A stretch of DNA of 64,000 bases from Azophilus sp963663395. Lineage in GTDB: Bacteria > Pseudomonadota > Gammaproteobacteria > Pseudomonadales > Azotimanducaceae. Shown here piece by piece: positions 42,621 through 52,013 of the stretch. How positions within the stretch are numbered: the first letter of the stretch is position 1; each line of letters opens with the position of its first letter. The position numbers were made by a program, and so were the translations under genes. The stretch is taken from positions 744,001-808,000 of the forward strand of contig OY760226.1 in NCBI GenBank assembly GCA_963663395.1. Direction: 5' to 3'. The notes below the pieces were generated by a model. It worked only from the letters and a program-made list of their open reading frames with translations, did not search any database and was not told the DNA's origin.

Positions 42621-44186
42621 ATGGCCGCTCAAATCGATAGTACATCCCGCCCCGCGATCCAAACCGAACTTTCCTCCCCGAGACTCGCCGAACTGGCGGT
42701 GACCCGCGGCGAGGGCCGGTTTGCGAACAACGGTGCCATCGTGGTGGAGACCGGAAAACGCACCGGCCGCTCGCCGAAGGACCGTTTCATCGTCGACGAA
42801 CCATCGACATCCGATGCCATCGACTGGGGCGCCATCAACCAGCCGATTGCACCGGCGGCGTTCGATGCGCTCTGGGACAGGGTCCACCTGCACCTGGAAC
42901 GCTCCGGGTGCTTCGTATCGCACCTGCACGTCGGCGCGGACCCGGAGCACTACCTGCCCGTCGAGGTGAGAACCGAATACGCCTGGCACGCGCTCTTCGG
43001 CCAGGCGCTGTTCATCACGCCCGAACACTACAACCCGCACAACAAGAAAGTCTGGCAGGTGGCGAGCGCTCCGGATTTTGTCTGCCGCCCGGAACGGGAC
43101 GGTACGGCCAGCGACGGCACGGTGATGATCAACTTCGCGGCGCGCAAGGTGCTGCTGGCCGGCATGCGCTACGCCGGCGAGATGAAGAAATCCATGTTCA
43201 GCGTGCTGAATTTCCTGCTCCCCGAAAAGGACGTGCTGCCCATGCACTGCTCGGCGAACATGGGCAAGGGCGGCGACGTGTCGCTTTTCTTCGGCCTGTC
43301 GGGCACCGGCAAGACGACGCTGTCGGCAGACCCCGGCCGTTTCCTGATCGGCGATGACGAGCACGGCTGGGGCAAGGGCACGGTCTTCAACTTCGAGGGC
43401 GGCTGCTACGCGAAATGCATCGACCTCACGCGGGAGAACGAGCCGGTGATCTTCGATGCGATCAGCTTCGGCGCCATCGTCGAGAACGTCATCATCGATC
43501 CCGACACCCGCCAGCCCGACTATTCCGATGGCTCCCTCACCGAAAATACCCGCGCCTGCTATCCCCGTTCAAACATTGAGCTAAAGGTGCCGGAAAACCG
43601 CGCCGGCGAGCCCAACAACGTCATCTTCCTTACCTGCGACGTCAGCGGCGTGCTGCCGCCGGTTTCCCTGCTGGGGAAAGAGGCAGCCGCCTATCATTTT
43701 CTTTCCGGATACACCGCTGCCGTGGGGTCGACCGTGATGGGGTCGACGGAAGCCTATCAGGCGACCTTTTCCACCTGTTTCGGCGCCGCCTTCTTTCCCC
43801 GGCCGGCAGGGGTGTACGCAGACCTGCTGATCCGCCGGATCGAGGAGTTCGGGTCCAGGGTCTACCTGGTCAATACCGGCTGGACGGGCGGCGGGTACGG
43901 GGTTGGCGAGCGGTTCAGGATACCCGTTACCCGGGCCATCATTGCCGCCGTCCAGAACGGCAGCCTGGAAAACGTGTCCACGAGGCGGCTGCCCGGTTTC
44001 AACCTGGACGTACCGGAAGCGGTTCCCGGCGTCGACAGCGCCCTGCTCAACCCGCGCGATACCTGGGCGGACAAGGATGCTTACGATGCCGCCGCACGAA
44101 ACCTGAGCGCGAAGTTCGCGGAAAATTTCAGCAAGTTCGACGTGGACCCCGCCATTGTCGCCGCGGGGCCGTCGGCCGATTGCTGA
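42621..44186 (+). CDS. pckA: Phosphoenolpyruvate carboxykinase (ATP)
   Basis: A 521-residue ATP-type PEPCK catalysing oxaloacetate + ATP to PEP + CO2 + ADP, the entry step of gluconeogenesis. Visible marks are TGRSPKDRFIVDE, the kinase-1a P-loop FGLSGTGKTTLSADP (about residues 224-238), the metal-binding LIGDDEHGWGKG and FEGGCYAKCIDL. The ATG at 42621 is chosen; an upstream TTG at 42594 is less likely. A genomic role with the propionate-to-succinate genes is consistent with growth on lipids or organic acids. Confidence 0.96.
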   Translation: MAAQIDSTSRPAIQTELSSPRLAELAVTRGEGRFANNGAIVVETGKRTGRSPKDRFIVDEPSTSDAIDWGAINQPIAPAAFDALWDRVHLHLERSGCFVSHLHVGADPEHYLPVEVRTEYAWHALFGQALFITPEHYNPHNKKVWQVASAPDFVCRPERDGTASDGTVMINFAARKVLLAGMRYAGEMKKSMFSVLNFLLPEKDVLPMHCSANMGKGGDVSLFFGLSGTGKTTLSADPGRFLIGDDEHGWGKGTVFNFEGGCYAKCIDLTRENEPVIFDAISFGAIVENVIIDPDTRQPDYSDGSLTENTRACYPRSNIELKVPENRAGEPNNVIFLTCDVSGVLPPVSLLGKEAAAYHFLSGYTAAVGSTVMGSTEAYQATFSTCFGAAFFPRPAGVYADLLIRRIEEFGSRVYLVNTGWTGGGYGVGERFRIPVTRAIIAAVQNGSLENVSTRRLPGFNLDVPEAVPGVDSALLNPRDTWADKDAYDAAARNLSAKFAENFSKFDVDPAIVAAGPSADC

Positions 44187-44192
44187 CGGGGC

Positions 44193-44270
44193 GTTTCCCG
44201 GCCCGACCAGAAAACAGCGACCGGGAGGGAATCTGACGCATTTGACGACTTTGTCCGTGAATAAGAGGCC
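44193..44270 (-). repeat. Dispersed repeat family A, copy 2
   Basis: Minus-strand copy between pckA and gshA. Read on that strand it goes GGCCTCTTATTCACGGACAA, then AGATTCCCTCCCGGTC and TTTTCTGGTCGGGCCG. It can be read from an ATG as MRQIPSRSLFSGRAG, similar to the readings of copies 3 and 4. Confidence 0.65.
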
Positions 44271-44315
44271 TGGCCGGCATGCAGCCGACCCGTTGGCTGC
44301 AACGGACGGTATCCG

Positions 44316-45905
44316 GTGACGGAAACGGCGACTCGGTACGACATGCGCCTGAAGAGCCTGGAGATTCCGTCGTCGATCCTCGATGCGCTGCGCGAGGGCT
44401 ACGGGGAACTTACCGGCATTCGCCGGGGCATCGAAAAGGAAAGCCTGCGGGTCACTCCGGACGGCAACCTGTCGCAGCGCAGCCATCCGCGCGACCTGGG
44501 TTCGACCCTGACCCACCCCAACATCACCACCGACTTCTCGGAAGCGCAACTCGAGCTCATCACCGGCGTTCATGCCTCGCCCGAAGCGTGCATCGGCCAG
44601 CTTCACGATGTCCACCGCTATGTGTATTCCTGCCTGGACGACGAGTTGCTCTGGGTGGCGTCCATGCCCTGCTTCGTCGGCGAGGATGCCGACATTCCCG
44701 TGGGCCGGTACGGGTCGTCCAATATCGGCACGGCCAAGACGGTCTACCGGCTCGGGCTGGGCCATCGGTACGGGCGCCTGATGCAGACCATCTCCGGCAT
44801 TCATTACAACTTTTCCCTGCCGGATGCCTTCTGGAAACAGTATGCGGCGCTGCAGGGGCGTCCGGCCGACCGTGATTTCGTGACGGACTGTTACTTCGGC
44901 CTGATCCGCAACTTCCGCCGGCACGGTTGGCTGTTGACCTGGCTGTTCGGTGCGTCGCCTGCCATCTGCCGCTCGTTTGCGCGCAATCTCGATCATGGCC
45001 TGGACGGGTTCGACGAGGGCACGCTTTACCTGCCCTGGGCCACGTCGCTGAGAATGGGGCGCCTGGGCTACCAGAGCGATGCCCAGAGCGGGTTGCACAT
45101 CTCGTACAACGGCCTGGAATCCTACGCTCGGACGATGCACAGGGCGCTGACGCAATCCTATCCCCCCTACGAGGCGATCGGCGTCAAGGTGGACGGCGCC
45201 TACCGTCAGCTCAACACGGCGCTGCTGCAGATCGAAAACGAGTTCTACGGGGCAATCCGGCCCAAGCGGCGGATCCGTTCCGGCGAGCGCCCGTTGACGG
45301 CACTCAGACGCCGGGGGGTGGAGTACGTGGAAGTCCGCTGCCTCGACCTCAACCCGTTTCTGCGCGTGGGCATCGACGAGCAGCAGATCCGCTTCATGGA
45401 CACCTTCCTGCTCTGTTGCCTGCTCGCCGAAAGTCCCGAGGACAGCCCGGAGGAATCGGCGGAGAACGAGGCGATTCAGCTCGCCGTGGTGGAGCGCGGG
45501 CGCGAGCCGGGGCTGCGTCTCGGCGGCGAACTCCGCGACAACCGGGCGGGCGCGATCCTGAGCCGGTGTGCGGCGGTGGCCGAACTGCTCGATGCGGCGC
45601 ACGAAACGGACCTGTATACCGATGCCGTGGAACAGCAGCGGGCCCGGGCGCGCAATTCCAGCCTGACCCCGTCCGCGCGAATCCTGGACATGATGGCGAG
45701 CCAGAAGGCGCCGTTCTTCCGCTTCGCGCTCAACCAGTCCATCGCGCACAAGGGATATTTCGATGAACATCCCCCGACCCGGCGCGAGATGAACCGGCAA
45801 CAGGCCATGGCCCGGCGGTCGTACGCGGACCAGGAATCCATACAGGACGCGGACGAGGTGGATTTCGACACGTTTCTCGAATCCTATCTCAAGCCTCCGC
45901 AGTGA
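44316..45905 (+). CDS. gshA: Glutamate-cysteine ligase, class I (gamma-proteobacterial type)
   Basis: A 529-residue enzyme making gamma-glutamylcysteine from Glu, Cys and ATP, the first step of glutathione synthesis. Class I features are RRGIEKESLRV (about residue 36), HPNITTDFSEAQLELIT, MQTISGIHYNFSLPD and VEYVEVRCLDLNPFLRVGI. Length is standard (E. coli 518). Start is GTG at 44316. The last 4 bp overlap the acpH start. The GCS2-type homologue at 9640 is a different family. Confidence 0.95.
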   Translation: MTETATRYDMRLKSLEIPSSILDALREGYGELTGIRRGIEKESLRVTPDGNLSQRSHPRDLGSTLTHPNITTDFSEAQLELITGVHASPEACIGQLHDVHRYVYSCLDDELLWVASMPCFVGEDADIPVGRYGSSNIGTAKTVYRLGLGHRYGRLMQTISGIHYNFSLPDAFWKQYAALQGRPADRDFVTDCYFGLIRNFRRHGWLLTWLFGASPAICRSFARNLDHGLDGFDEGTLYLPWATSLRMGRLGYQSDAQSGLHISYNGLESYARTMHRALTQSYPPYEAIGVKVDGAYRQLNTALLQIENEFYGAIRPKRRIRSGERPLTALRRRGVEYVEVRCLDLNPFLRVGIDEQQIRFMDTFLLCCLLAESPEDSPEESAENEAIQLAVVERGREPGLRLGGELRDNRAGAILSRCAAVAELLDAAHETDLYTDAVEQQRARARNSSLTPSARILDMMASQKAPFFRFALNQSIAHKGYFDEHPPTRREMNRQQAMARRSYADQESIQDADEVDFDTFLESYLKPPQ

Positions 45906-46543
45906 ACTTCCTGGCGCACTGCCTGATCGCCGACCGGGCGAACCCGGGAGACGAGGCGATGGGGGCGGGCCTCATCGCCGGCGCCATTCTGGGTGACTTC
46001 GTGAAAGGCCCGGTCCCGGACCGGTGGCCGGCCCCGTTGCAGGCGGGCATACGCCTGCACCGGCGCATCGACGCTTACAGCAACGGCGCAGCCGGGATAC
46101 GCAGGAGCTGCAATCGCTTTCCGGCGGATCTGCGCCGCCTGGCGCCGGTATTCGTGGACATCGTTGCCGACCATTGCCTGGCCATTGACTGGCACGCCTG
46201 CCACGCCGAGCCGCTGGAGGCCTTCAGCCGGCGCTGCTATGCGACGCTGGAACCGCACGCGCACCGCCTCGACTCACAGGGCCGGCGCTACCTTGACTGG
46301 ATGGTCGAGGATGACCTGCTGGCCCGCTACCGGGATGTCGATGCGATGGAACGGGGGCTGCTCAGCGTCACGCGCCGGCTCGGCCGGGAAAACCTGAACG
46401 GCGGTCTGCTGGAATTCGTTGCCGGCTGCCTGCCGGACCTGCAGAAAGACTTTCGCGGCTACTTCCCGGAACTGCTCGCCCACGGGCGCGAGTGGACGGA
46501 GAAACTGGCGGAGTCGGCTGCCGGGACGGGGCAGCCCGGTTGA
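45902..46543 (+). CDS. acpH: Acyl carrier protein phosphodiesterase (AcpH, DUF479)
   Basis: A 213-residue HD-like phosphodiesterase removing phosphopantetheine from ACP. It starts MNFLAHCLIAD with the conserved N-terminal LAH, followed by GAILGDFVKG, LHRRIDAYSN and FVDIVADHCLAIDW. Length matches the family. Start is GTG 45902, in GTGA overlap with gshA, indicating translational coupling. Confidence 0.92.
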   Translation: MNFLAHCLIADRANPGDEAMGAGLIAGAILGDFVKGPVPDRWPAPLQAGIRLHRRIDAYSNGAAGIRRSCNRFPADLRRLAPVFVDIVADHCLAIDWHACHAEPLEAFSRRCYATLEPHAHRLDSQGRRYLDWMVEDDLLARYRDVDAMERGLLSVTRRLGRENLNGGLLEFVAGCLPDLQKDFRGYFPELLAHGREWTEKLAESAAGTGQPG

Positions 46544-46568
46544 CGCTTCGGCTATCGCCGTTAATCTA

Positions 46569-46640
46569 GACCTTTTGTTCGCGGACAAGGCAATCGAATG
46601 AGTCGAATTCCCACCCGGTCACCATTTTCTCGTCGTGCTC
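46569..46640 (+). repeat. Dispersed repeat family A, copy 3
   Basis: Plus-strand copy between acpH and the quinone oxidoreductase gene: GACCTTTTGTTCGCGGACAA, then GAATGAGTCGAATTCCCACC and CGGTCACCATTTTCTCGTCG. From its ATG it reads MSRIPTRSPFSRRA. It begins 26 bp after the acpH stop and ends 44 bp before the next start. Confidence 0.7.
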
Positions 46641-46683
46641 ACGCATCGCCCCGTCCGGCGCTTTGCCTCCTCGGGGAATCTTC

Positions 46684-47676
46684 TTGAAAGCCGTGTTGTG
46701 CAAGGCCTTCGGGCCTCCGGAGTCGCTGGTCCTCGAAGATGTCGCGGAGCCGGTCATCGGGCCGGACGATGTGCTGGTGGACATTCGCGCCGTTGCGCTC
46801 AATTTCCCCGATGTCCTGATGATCGCCGGCAAGTATCAGAGCCAGCCATCGTTTCCGTTCACTCCGGGTGGCGAAGTAGCGGGAACAATCGCGGCGACCG
46901 GCGCCAACGTCTCGGAGTTTGCGCCTGGAGACCGGGTATTCGGCGGCGTGGGACACGGCGGGTTCGCGGAACGGGTCGGTCTGCCGGCCGGGCGCCTGTT
47001 CCGGATGCCCGAGTCCATGAGCTTTGCCCAGGCATCCGGCATCAGCACCACTTACGGCACCTCCTACTATGCGCTGAAGGATCGGGCGGCGCTGCAACCG
47101 GGCGAGAACCTGCTCGTGCTGGGGGCAGGCGGGGGAGTCGGCATCGCGGCGGTACAACTCGGCAAGGCCATGGGCGCCCGGGTCATCGCCGCCGCGAGTT
47201 CGGCGGAGAAGCTGGATGCCGCCCGCGCCTCCGGGGCCGACGAGACCATCGACTACAGCGACGGCCAGCTCAAGGACAAGGTCAAGGCGCTGACCGGCGG
47301 GAAGGGCGCCGATGTCATCTACGATCCGGTCGGGGGCGATCTGTTCGATCAGTGCATGCGCTGCATCAACTGGTACGGCAGGGTGCTGGTCATCGGCTTC
47401 GCTGCCGGCGATATTCCCAGGGTGCCCATAAACCTGATTCTGCTGAAAAGCTGCCAGGTCGTCGGCGTCTTCTACGGCGCCTGGTCCATGCGCTCTCCGG
47501 ACGAGCACAAGGCACGCTTCCAGGAGATCCTTGAGCTCTTCGGGCGGGGCGGGATCGACCCCCTGGTCGGCAGCAGTTATCCCCTGGAGCAATATGTCCG
47601 GGGGCTCCGCGACCTGTCGGAACGTCGCGCCATCGGCAAGGTGGTTCTGACCGTCGACGAAGCAGGTGCCTCATGA
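46684..47676 (+). CDS. Zinc-independent NADPH:quinone oxidoreductase (Qor family)
   Basis: A 330-residue medium-chain dehydrogenase/reductase of the quinone oxidoreductase type, starting MKAVLCKAFGPPESLVLED. The nucleotide fold has LVLGAGGGVGIAAVQLGKAMG (about residue 143). The catalytic/structural zinc Cys/His set is lacking. Start is TTG at 46684 with GGGGAA upstream; an earlier ATG would add seven residues. Its stop overlaps the dsbB ATG (ATGA). Substrate could be an enoyl or quinone compound. Confidence 0.88.
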   Translation: MKAVLCKAFGPPESLVLEDVAEPVIGPDDVLVDIRAVALNFPDVLMIAGKYQSQPSFPFTPGGEVAGTIAATGANVSEFAPGDRVFGGVGHGGFAERVGLPAGRLFRMPESMSFAQASGISTTYGTSYYALKDRAALQPGENLLVLGAGGGVGIAAVQLGKAMGARVIAAASSAEKLDAARASGADETIDYSDGQLKDKVKALTGGKGADVIYDPVGGDLFDQCMRCINWYGRVLVIGFAAGDIPRVPINLILLKSCQVVGVFYGAWSMRSPDEHKARFQEILELFGRGGIDPLVGSSYPLEQYVRGLRDLSERRAIGKVVLTVDEAGAS

Positions 47677-48152
47677 GACGCCGCTTCCTTGCACGGGATT
47701 ATGCGGTCGCCGTCGCCGGGTTGTGCGGCGCCCTGGTATTCGGGGCGCTGGTTCTGGAGCATGCGGTCGCAGGCATGGAGCCCTGTCCGCTTTGCCTGAT
47801 GCAGCGCCTGTGGTTTCTGATTGCCGGGCTGGTTGCCTACGCGGGGCTGGCGCATAACCCGCGTTGGGGCATCTATCCCCTGTTGACGTTCACCGCTGCC
47901 CTGGCCGGGGGCGCTTTCGCCGTGCGCCAGCTCTGGCTCAAGAGCCTGCCCGCGGACCAGGTGCCGGCCTGCATCGACCTGGACCGGCTTTTCGAATTCG
48001 GGATGTTCTCGGATGCGCTCACAGCGATGGTTTCCGGCACGGGCGATTGCGTCGCGGAACCCCCGTTTCTGGGCATACCGGTCCCGCTCTGGTCGCTGGC
48101 CGGGTTCATCGCCGTCGCGGTCGCAGCGGTTCTGCAATGGCGGGCCAGGTGA
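47673..48152 (+). CDS. dsbB: Disulfide bond formation protein DsbB
   Basis: A 159-residue inner-membrane protein with four hydrophobic segments. Two redox Cys pairs face the periplasm: CPLC (Cys38/Cys41) and Cys99 (VPACID) with Cys125 (GDCVAE). DsbB oxidises DsbA and passes electrons to quinone. Start overlaps the Qor stop by 4 bp. A possible terminator stem follows at 48153-48168. Confidence 0.93.
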   Translation: MRRRFLARDYAVAVAGLCGALVFGALVLEHAVAGMEPCPLCLMQRLWFLIAGLVAYAGLAHNPRWGIYPLLTFTAALAGGAFAVRQLWLKSLPADQVPACIDLDRLFEFGMFSDALTAMVSGTGDCVAEPPFLGIPVPLWSLAGFIAVAVAAVLQWRAR

Positions 48153-48168
48153 ACCCCGAACACGGGGT
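48153..48168 (+). terminator. Short hairpin immediately after dsbB
   Basis: ACCCCG-AACA-CGGGGT is a 6-bp stem with a 4-nt loop starting at the base after the stop codon. The following CCGATTCTCC is not a T-run, so termination is only suggested. Confidence 0.35.
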
Positions 48169-48462
48169 CCGATTCTCCGTGGGGCCGGCTTAACCGGGTT
48201 CAAATCAAAGGGTTGCAGGTACCTCGCGGACGCGTCGTCGCGACGTGATCCCGTTGATCCGGGCGTTGGGCGCCCACGTGCAAATGCGAGTCCGGGTGGT
48301 ATAGTTATCCACAGGCCGTTCTTTACGAGCGGCCGAAGGACGACGGCACGGCCCGGAAAAACACGCAAACGGCAGGATTGTCGGCGCGGGAACTGGCGGG
48401 GCGTGCCGAGCAACGAGTTGCGGTGGGGGCCGCAGAAACTCGAAGAAAGGGCGGCAAGGACG
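48169..48462. other. Intergenic region upstream of ParA-like gene, with DnaA-box match
   Basis: About 290 bp without a gene. TTATCCACA at 48305-48313 is a perfect DnaA-box consensus match, 150 bp upstream of a ParA-like start. It is single, without the AT-rich unwinding region or box cluster of an origin. The short palindrome CGTCGTCGCGACG lies at about 48229. Confidence 0.45.
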
Positions 48463-49230
48463 ATGTCAGGCGAGACATGCGCCGCAATCGGCGCGCGCCG
48501 AATACTGGTGATCAACGGCAAGGGCGGCTGCGGCAAGACCACGGTTGCCACCAACCTGGCTGTGGCGCTTGCGGCCGCGGGCAGGCGCGTGGCGCTGGTC
48601 GACAGCGACCCGCAGGGCTCGAGCTCCTACTGGGCCGCGCAGCGTTCGCCCGAGTTGCCGGCCGTGCCGGTGATCTGCGCGCACGAACAGGCCGGCGAAC
48701 GTTGGCCGCTGCACGAACTGGCGCCCCCCGGCACCGACTGCCTGGTCGTCGACGGCCATGTCGGTGAGGACGAGCGTGGGCTGCCGTGGCTGGTTCAGCA
48801 GGCGGACGCCGTCCTGGTACCGATCCTGCCGTCGTCCATCGATATCCGGGTCGGCGGCCGATTCATCACCCAGGTACTCACGCACCGCCGCTTCCGGGCA
48901 ATGCCGCGGCCCCTGGGCGTGCTGGCCAATCGCGTGCAGCCCAATGCCGATACCCATGCCAAGCTAAAGCATTTCCTCGGCTGCCTGGGTCACCCCGTGG
49001 TGGCGACGTTCCGGGACAGCCCGGTGTACAGCGAGGCCATCGGCTCCGGGCAGGGCGTGGTCGACATGATCGACAGCCGCGCGGCCCGCAAGGAGACTCC
49101 CGCCTGGCGGGAAGTCACCGCCTGGGTCGATGCACAGACGGTACGGGTGAGGCCGGCAGCAAGCCACATTCGCAGGGCGCCGGCCGCCGCCGGCCGCCGT
49201 ACCACGCGCGCAAGTTCCCTCTCCGCCTGA
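48463..49230 (+). CDS. ParA-family P-loop ATPase (orphan)
   Basis: A 255-residue Walker-type ATPase. The deviant P-loop is INGKGGCGKTTVATNLA (about residues 17-33) with the signature lysine of ParA/MinD proteins, followed by LVDSDPQGSSSYWA and a Walker-B-like DCLVVDGHVG. The C-terminus is basic (IRRAPAAAGRRTTR). No ParB is adjacent, so it is an orphan positioning ATPase, with cargo unknown. The hemB gene starts 17 bp downstream, suggesting cotranscription. The ATG at 48463 has AAGGA before it. Confidence 0.85.
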   Translation: MSGETCAAIGARRILVINGKGGCGKTTVATNLAVALAAAGRRVALVDSDPQGSSSYWAAQRSPELPAVPVICAHEQAGERWPLHELAPPGTDCLVVDGHVGEDERGLPWLVQQADAVLVPILPSSIDIRVGGRFITQVLTHRRFRAMPRPLGVLANRVQPNADTHAKLKHFLGCLGHPVVATFRDSPVYSEAIGSGQGVVDMIDSRAARKETPAWREVTAWVDAQTVRVRPAASHIRRAPAAAGRRTTRASSLSA

Positions 49231-49247
49231 GCCGGCGACCCCCGCCC

Positions 49248-50255
49248 GTGCCGCGCCAGTTTCCAGCGACCCGCATGCGCCGCGTGCGCGCCCGGGAATT
49301 TTCGCGCCGCCTGGTGCGGGAATCGACACTGACGGCAAGCGACCTCATCTACCCCATGTTCGTGATCGACGGCGCAGGGCGGACCGAGCCGGTAGCGTCC
49401 ATGCCCGGCATCGAGCGGTACACCATCGACCGACTGGTCCACGAGGTGGAGAGCGTGGCGCAGCTCGGGATCCCGGCGGTGGCCCTCTTCCCGAACCTGG
49501 ATTTCTCCCTGCGCAGCCTCGACGGCGCCGAGGCCTGGAACCCGGATGGGCTCATTCCACGCGCGGTACAGGCCGTCAAGCAGGCGGCGCCGGACCTTGG
49601 TGTCATTACCGATGCCGCCCTGGACCCGTACACGACTCACGGGCAGGACGGCATCGTCGACGATGCCGGATACGTACAGAACGACATCACGGTCGAGGCG
49701 CTGTGCAAGCAGGCTGCGGTGTGCGCACAGGCGGGCAGCGACGTGATCGCCCCTTCCGACATGATGGACGGCCGCGTCGGTGCCATACGCGAAACGCTTG
49801 ACGGGGCCGGCCACACAAACACCTTGATCATGGCCTACTCGGCCAAGTACGCCTCGTCCTACTACGGGCCGTTCCGCGACGCGGTCGGTTCAAGCGCTAC
49901 CCTCGGGGGGGGAGACAAGTTTTCCTACCAGATGGACCCCGGCAACAGCGACGAGGCCATGCATGAGATTGCCCTCGACCTCGACGAGGGCGCGGACATG
50001 GTCATGGTGAAGCCGGGCATGCCCTACCTGGACATCATCCGGCGGGTCAAGGCCGAATTCGGGGTGCCGACCTTTGCCTACCAGGTGAGCGGCGAATACG
50101 CCATGCACATGGCGGCCGTGGGCAACGGCTGGCTGAACGAATCGGTCATTGCCGAATCGCTCCTGTGCCTGAAGCGCGGGGGGGCGGACGGCATCCTTAC
50201 CTATTTCGCGAAACGCATCGCAGGTTTTCTCGCCGACTCCGAAGCGACAGGCTGA
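49248..50255 (+). CDS. hemB: Delta-aminolevulinic acid dehydratase (porphobilinogen synthase)
   Basis: A 335-residue enzyme condensing two ALA molecules to porphobilinogen. The two active-site lysines are at about residue 200 (MAYSAKYASSYYGPFRD) and 255 (MVMVKPGMPYLD). The N-terminal FPATRMRRVR is typical of HemB, so GTG 49248 is preferred to ATG 49275. The segment TDAALDPYTTHGQDG lacks the Cys-rich zinc site, pointing to a magnesium-type enzyme. Confidence 0.95.
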   Translation: MPRQFPATRMRRVRAREFSRRLVRESTLTASDLIYPMFVIDGAGRTEPVASMPGIERYTIDRLVHEVESVAQLGIPAVALFPNLDFSLRSLDGAEAWNPDGLIPRAVQAVKQAAPDLGVITDAALDPYTTHGQDGIVDDAGYVQNDITVEALCKQAAVCAQAGSDVIAPSDMMDGRVGAIRETLDGAGHTNTLIMAYSAKYASSYYGPFRDAVGSSATLGGGDKFSYQMDPGNSDEAMHEIALDLDEGADMVMVKPGMPYLDIIRRVKAEFGVPTFAYQVSGEYAMHMAAVGNGWLNESVIAESLLCLKRGGADGILTYFAKRIAGFLADSEATG

Positions 50256-50398
50256 CCGGCTTTGCACGCGGTCCCGACGCTCGCCCGGTTCATCGTCGGG
50301 AAAGAAAATGGAGGCGCGCCATGCCGGGTCATCGCGTTCGGCTTCCGTGGTAAACTGCGCGCCCCCCGAAATTCGGCGCAACCAGGCGGAGAAAAGCA

Positions 50399-50758
50399 AT
50401 GGCGGAAACGGCGGCAACTGAGAATCAGAGTAACAGCGGCAGCATCGTTCACACCACGGACGGCGATTTCGAAAGCGACGTTCTCAACGCCGAGAGGCCG
50501 GTACTGGTTGACTACTGGGCGGAATGGTGCGGCCCATGCAAGATGATCGCACCCATACTCGACGATATCGCGGGCGAGTACAGCGACAGCATCAAGGTGT
50601 GCAAGCTGGACATAGACTCCAACCAGGCCACCCCCGCCAAATACGGCATCCGAGGCATTCCCACACTGATGCTGTTCAAGGACGGCCAGGTGGAAGCCAC
50701 CAAGGTCGGCGCACTCAGCAAATCCCAACTGGCGGCGTTCCTCGACAGCAACATCTGA
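50399..50758 (+). CDS. trxA: Thioredoxin
   Basis: A 119-residue thioredoxin with the active site WCGPCK (Cys44/Cys47), cis-Pro in GIRGIPTLMLF and a short N-terminal extension of about 14 residues compared with E. coli TrxA. It serves as the cytoplasmic disulfide reductant. A GC stem (TCCGGG/CCCGGA, 50759-50774) follows directly after the stop. Confidence 0.95.
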   Translation: MAETAATENQSNSGSIVHTTDGDFESDVLNAERPVLVDYWAEWCGPCKMIAPILDDIAGEYSDSIKVCKLDIDSNQATPAKYGIRGIPTLMLFKDGQVEATKVGALSKSQLAAFLDSNI

Positions 50759-50774
50759 TCCGGGGTCACCCGGA
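50759..50774 (+). terminator. Short stem after trxA
   Basis: TCCGGG (50759-50764) and CCCGGA (50769-50774) form a 6-bp stem with loop GTCA. There is no U-tract; it may mark the transcript end between convergent trxA and the DUF3604 pseudogene. Confidence 0.3.
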
Positions 50775-50836
50775 GACCAGCCACGCGGCCCGTCGGCGCC
50801 TTTAGAGTGCCCGGCTGACGGATCAGTTGCCGGGGA

Positions 50837-51863
50837 TCAAGGCGCGGGGTCGTACCAGATCGGTGACGTCCAGGCCCGGTCCTGAATGACGGGCTCCGTG
50901 CCCGGCATCGGTTCGACGCCGGCCCTGAGGGCGTCCCAGGTGCTCCAGCGGCAGGTGGGGTTCTCCAGTACACGGACGTAATAGAACGCGCGCTGCAAGG
51001 GGTCGAATTCCGGATCGATCCAGTGAGCGGAGAGTTCGGCGGCGCCGCGCTCAAAATCTTCCGCGCAGGTATTCAGGTCCACTCGCGCTCCGTTGTCCGG
51101 GCAACGGTGGGTCTCCGGGTCGACGCTGAGTCCGTCGGAACAGGCCGCATCGAAGACCTTCTCGCGGGACTCTCCGTCCTCGACCCAGCCCTTCACCACC
51201 TGCAGGCGCTGCAGCCAGGCGCTGCGCGGATCCCGGCTGGCCTCGGCAAACATCTCCACCGGTGCATCGGATGCGGTGAGTTCACCGCCCATGGGGACGG
51301 CCCGGTCGTACAGGCGGCCGGCCCTGCCGCGCCCGTCAAGATCCAGATTGCCGAGATCGCCTCCGGCCCAGGCACGCACCCGGATGCGCGGCCCGCTGGT
51401 GCCGAAGGTTTCCTTGCGCCGGAATGCGGCATAGATGGCCTCGCGAGTGTTCGCCGCGACCCATACGCCGGTGAGGCCCGAAGCGCTCCAGTCAGCGTAG
51501 TACGGGGTTACCGAAGGCATCGAGAATGCCGAGATAGGTGGCGTGGTCGGTGACCGCGTAGAAATCGAGCGGCCCGCCGCGCAGGCGCATGGGGTAGCCG
51601 AGCGGGTGTGTAATCGGTTCCCCCTTTGCGAAGCGGTAGGCATCCTCCGGGGTTGCGCGCGCGTTGAAGATGTAGGCGTCGAACGAGTAGCGCGTGTGCA
51701 CGTGCAGGTCGCCGAAAAGGGCTCGCCTTTCCCCGGCCGGAGCGGGGACGCCCGGCGTCCCGGCGGCGTCGGACTCGGGCGTGGATTCGGCCGTTGCGGT
51801 GCCCGAAAACAACAAAAGCAATCCTGCGGCGACCGCGGCGGGCCGCATACTCTTCTTTCTCAC
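50837..51863 (-). pseudogene. DUF3604 protein remnant with internal deletion and frameshift
   Basis: The 5' part (from GTG 51863) encodes a signal peptide and FGDLHVHTRYSFDAYIFNAR, ending at DHATYLGILDAFGNPVLR and a stop near 51492. The 3' part (about 50837-51515, a different frame) encodes ASGLTGVWVAANTREAIYAA and SGPRIRVRAWAG through PIWYDPAP. In full DUF3604 proteins (about 600-650 aa) these segments are separated by roughly 270 residues, absent here, and joined here out of frame. The product is therefore probably non-functional. The family has a PHP-like metal-dependent hydrolase fold. Confidence 0.85.
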
Positions 51864-52013
51864 TGGGCTATCCTTCCGTTGCAGCAACTCGGAGTATAGG
51901 ACAAGGCCGTGCGCTTCCGGGACCAGACCGCCGCCTTCGCCGACGGCAAGCTGTTTCTGCCACAGTGCGCGGAGCGGCCCGCCGGCAGGTCTTGCCGTCA
52001 CAGTCGGAGGGTG

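Noticed and set aside
43581..45800. 739-codon minus-strand open frame
   Set aside because: Antisense to pckA and gshA; no motif or sensible composition.
48305..48313. Replication origin at the DnaA-box match
   Set aside because: Only one box; there is no cluster, AT-rich unwinding element or dnaA/dnaN/gid genes nearby.
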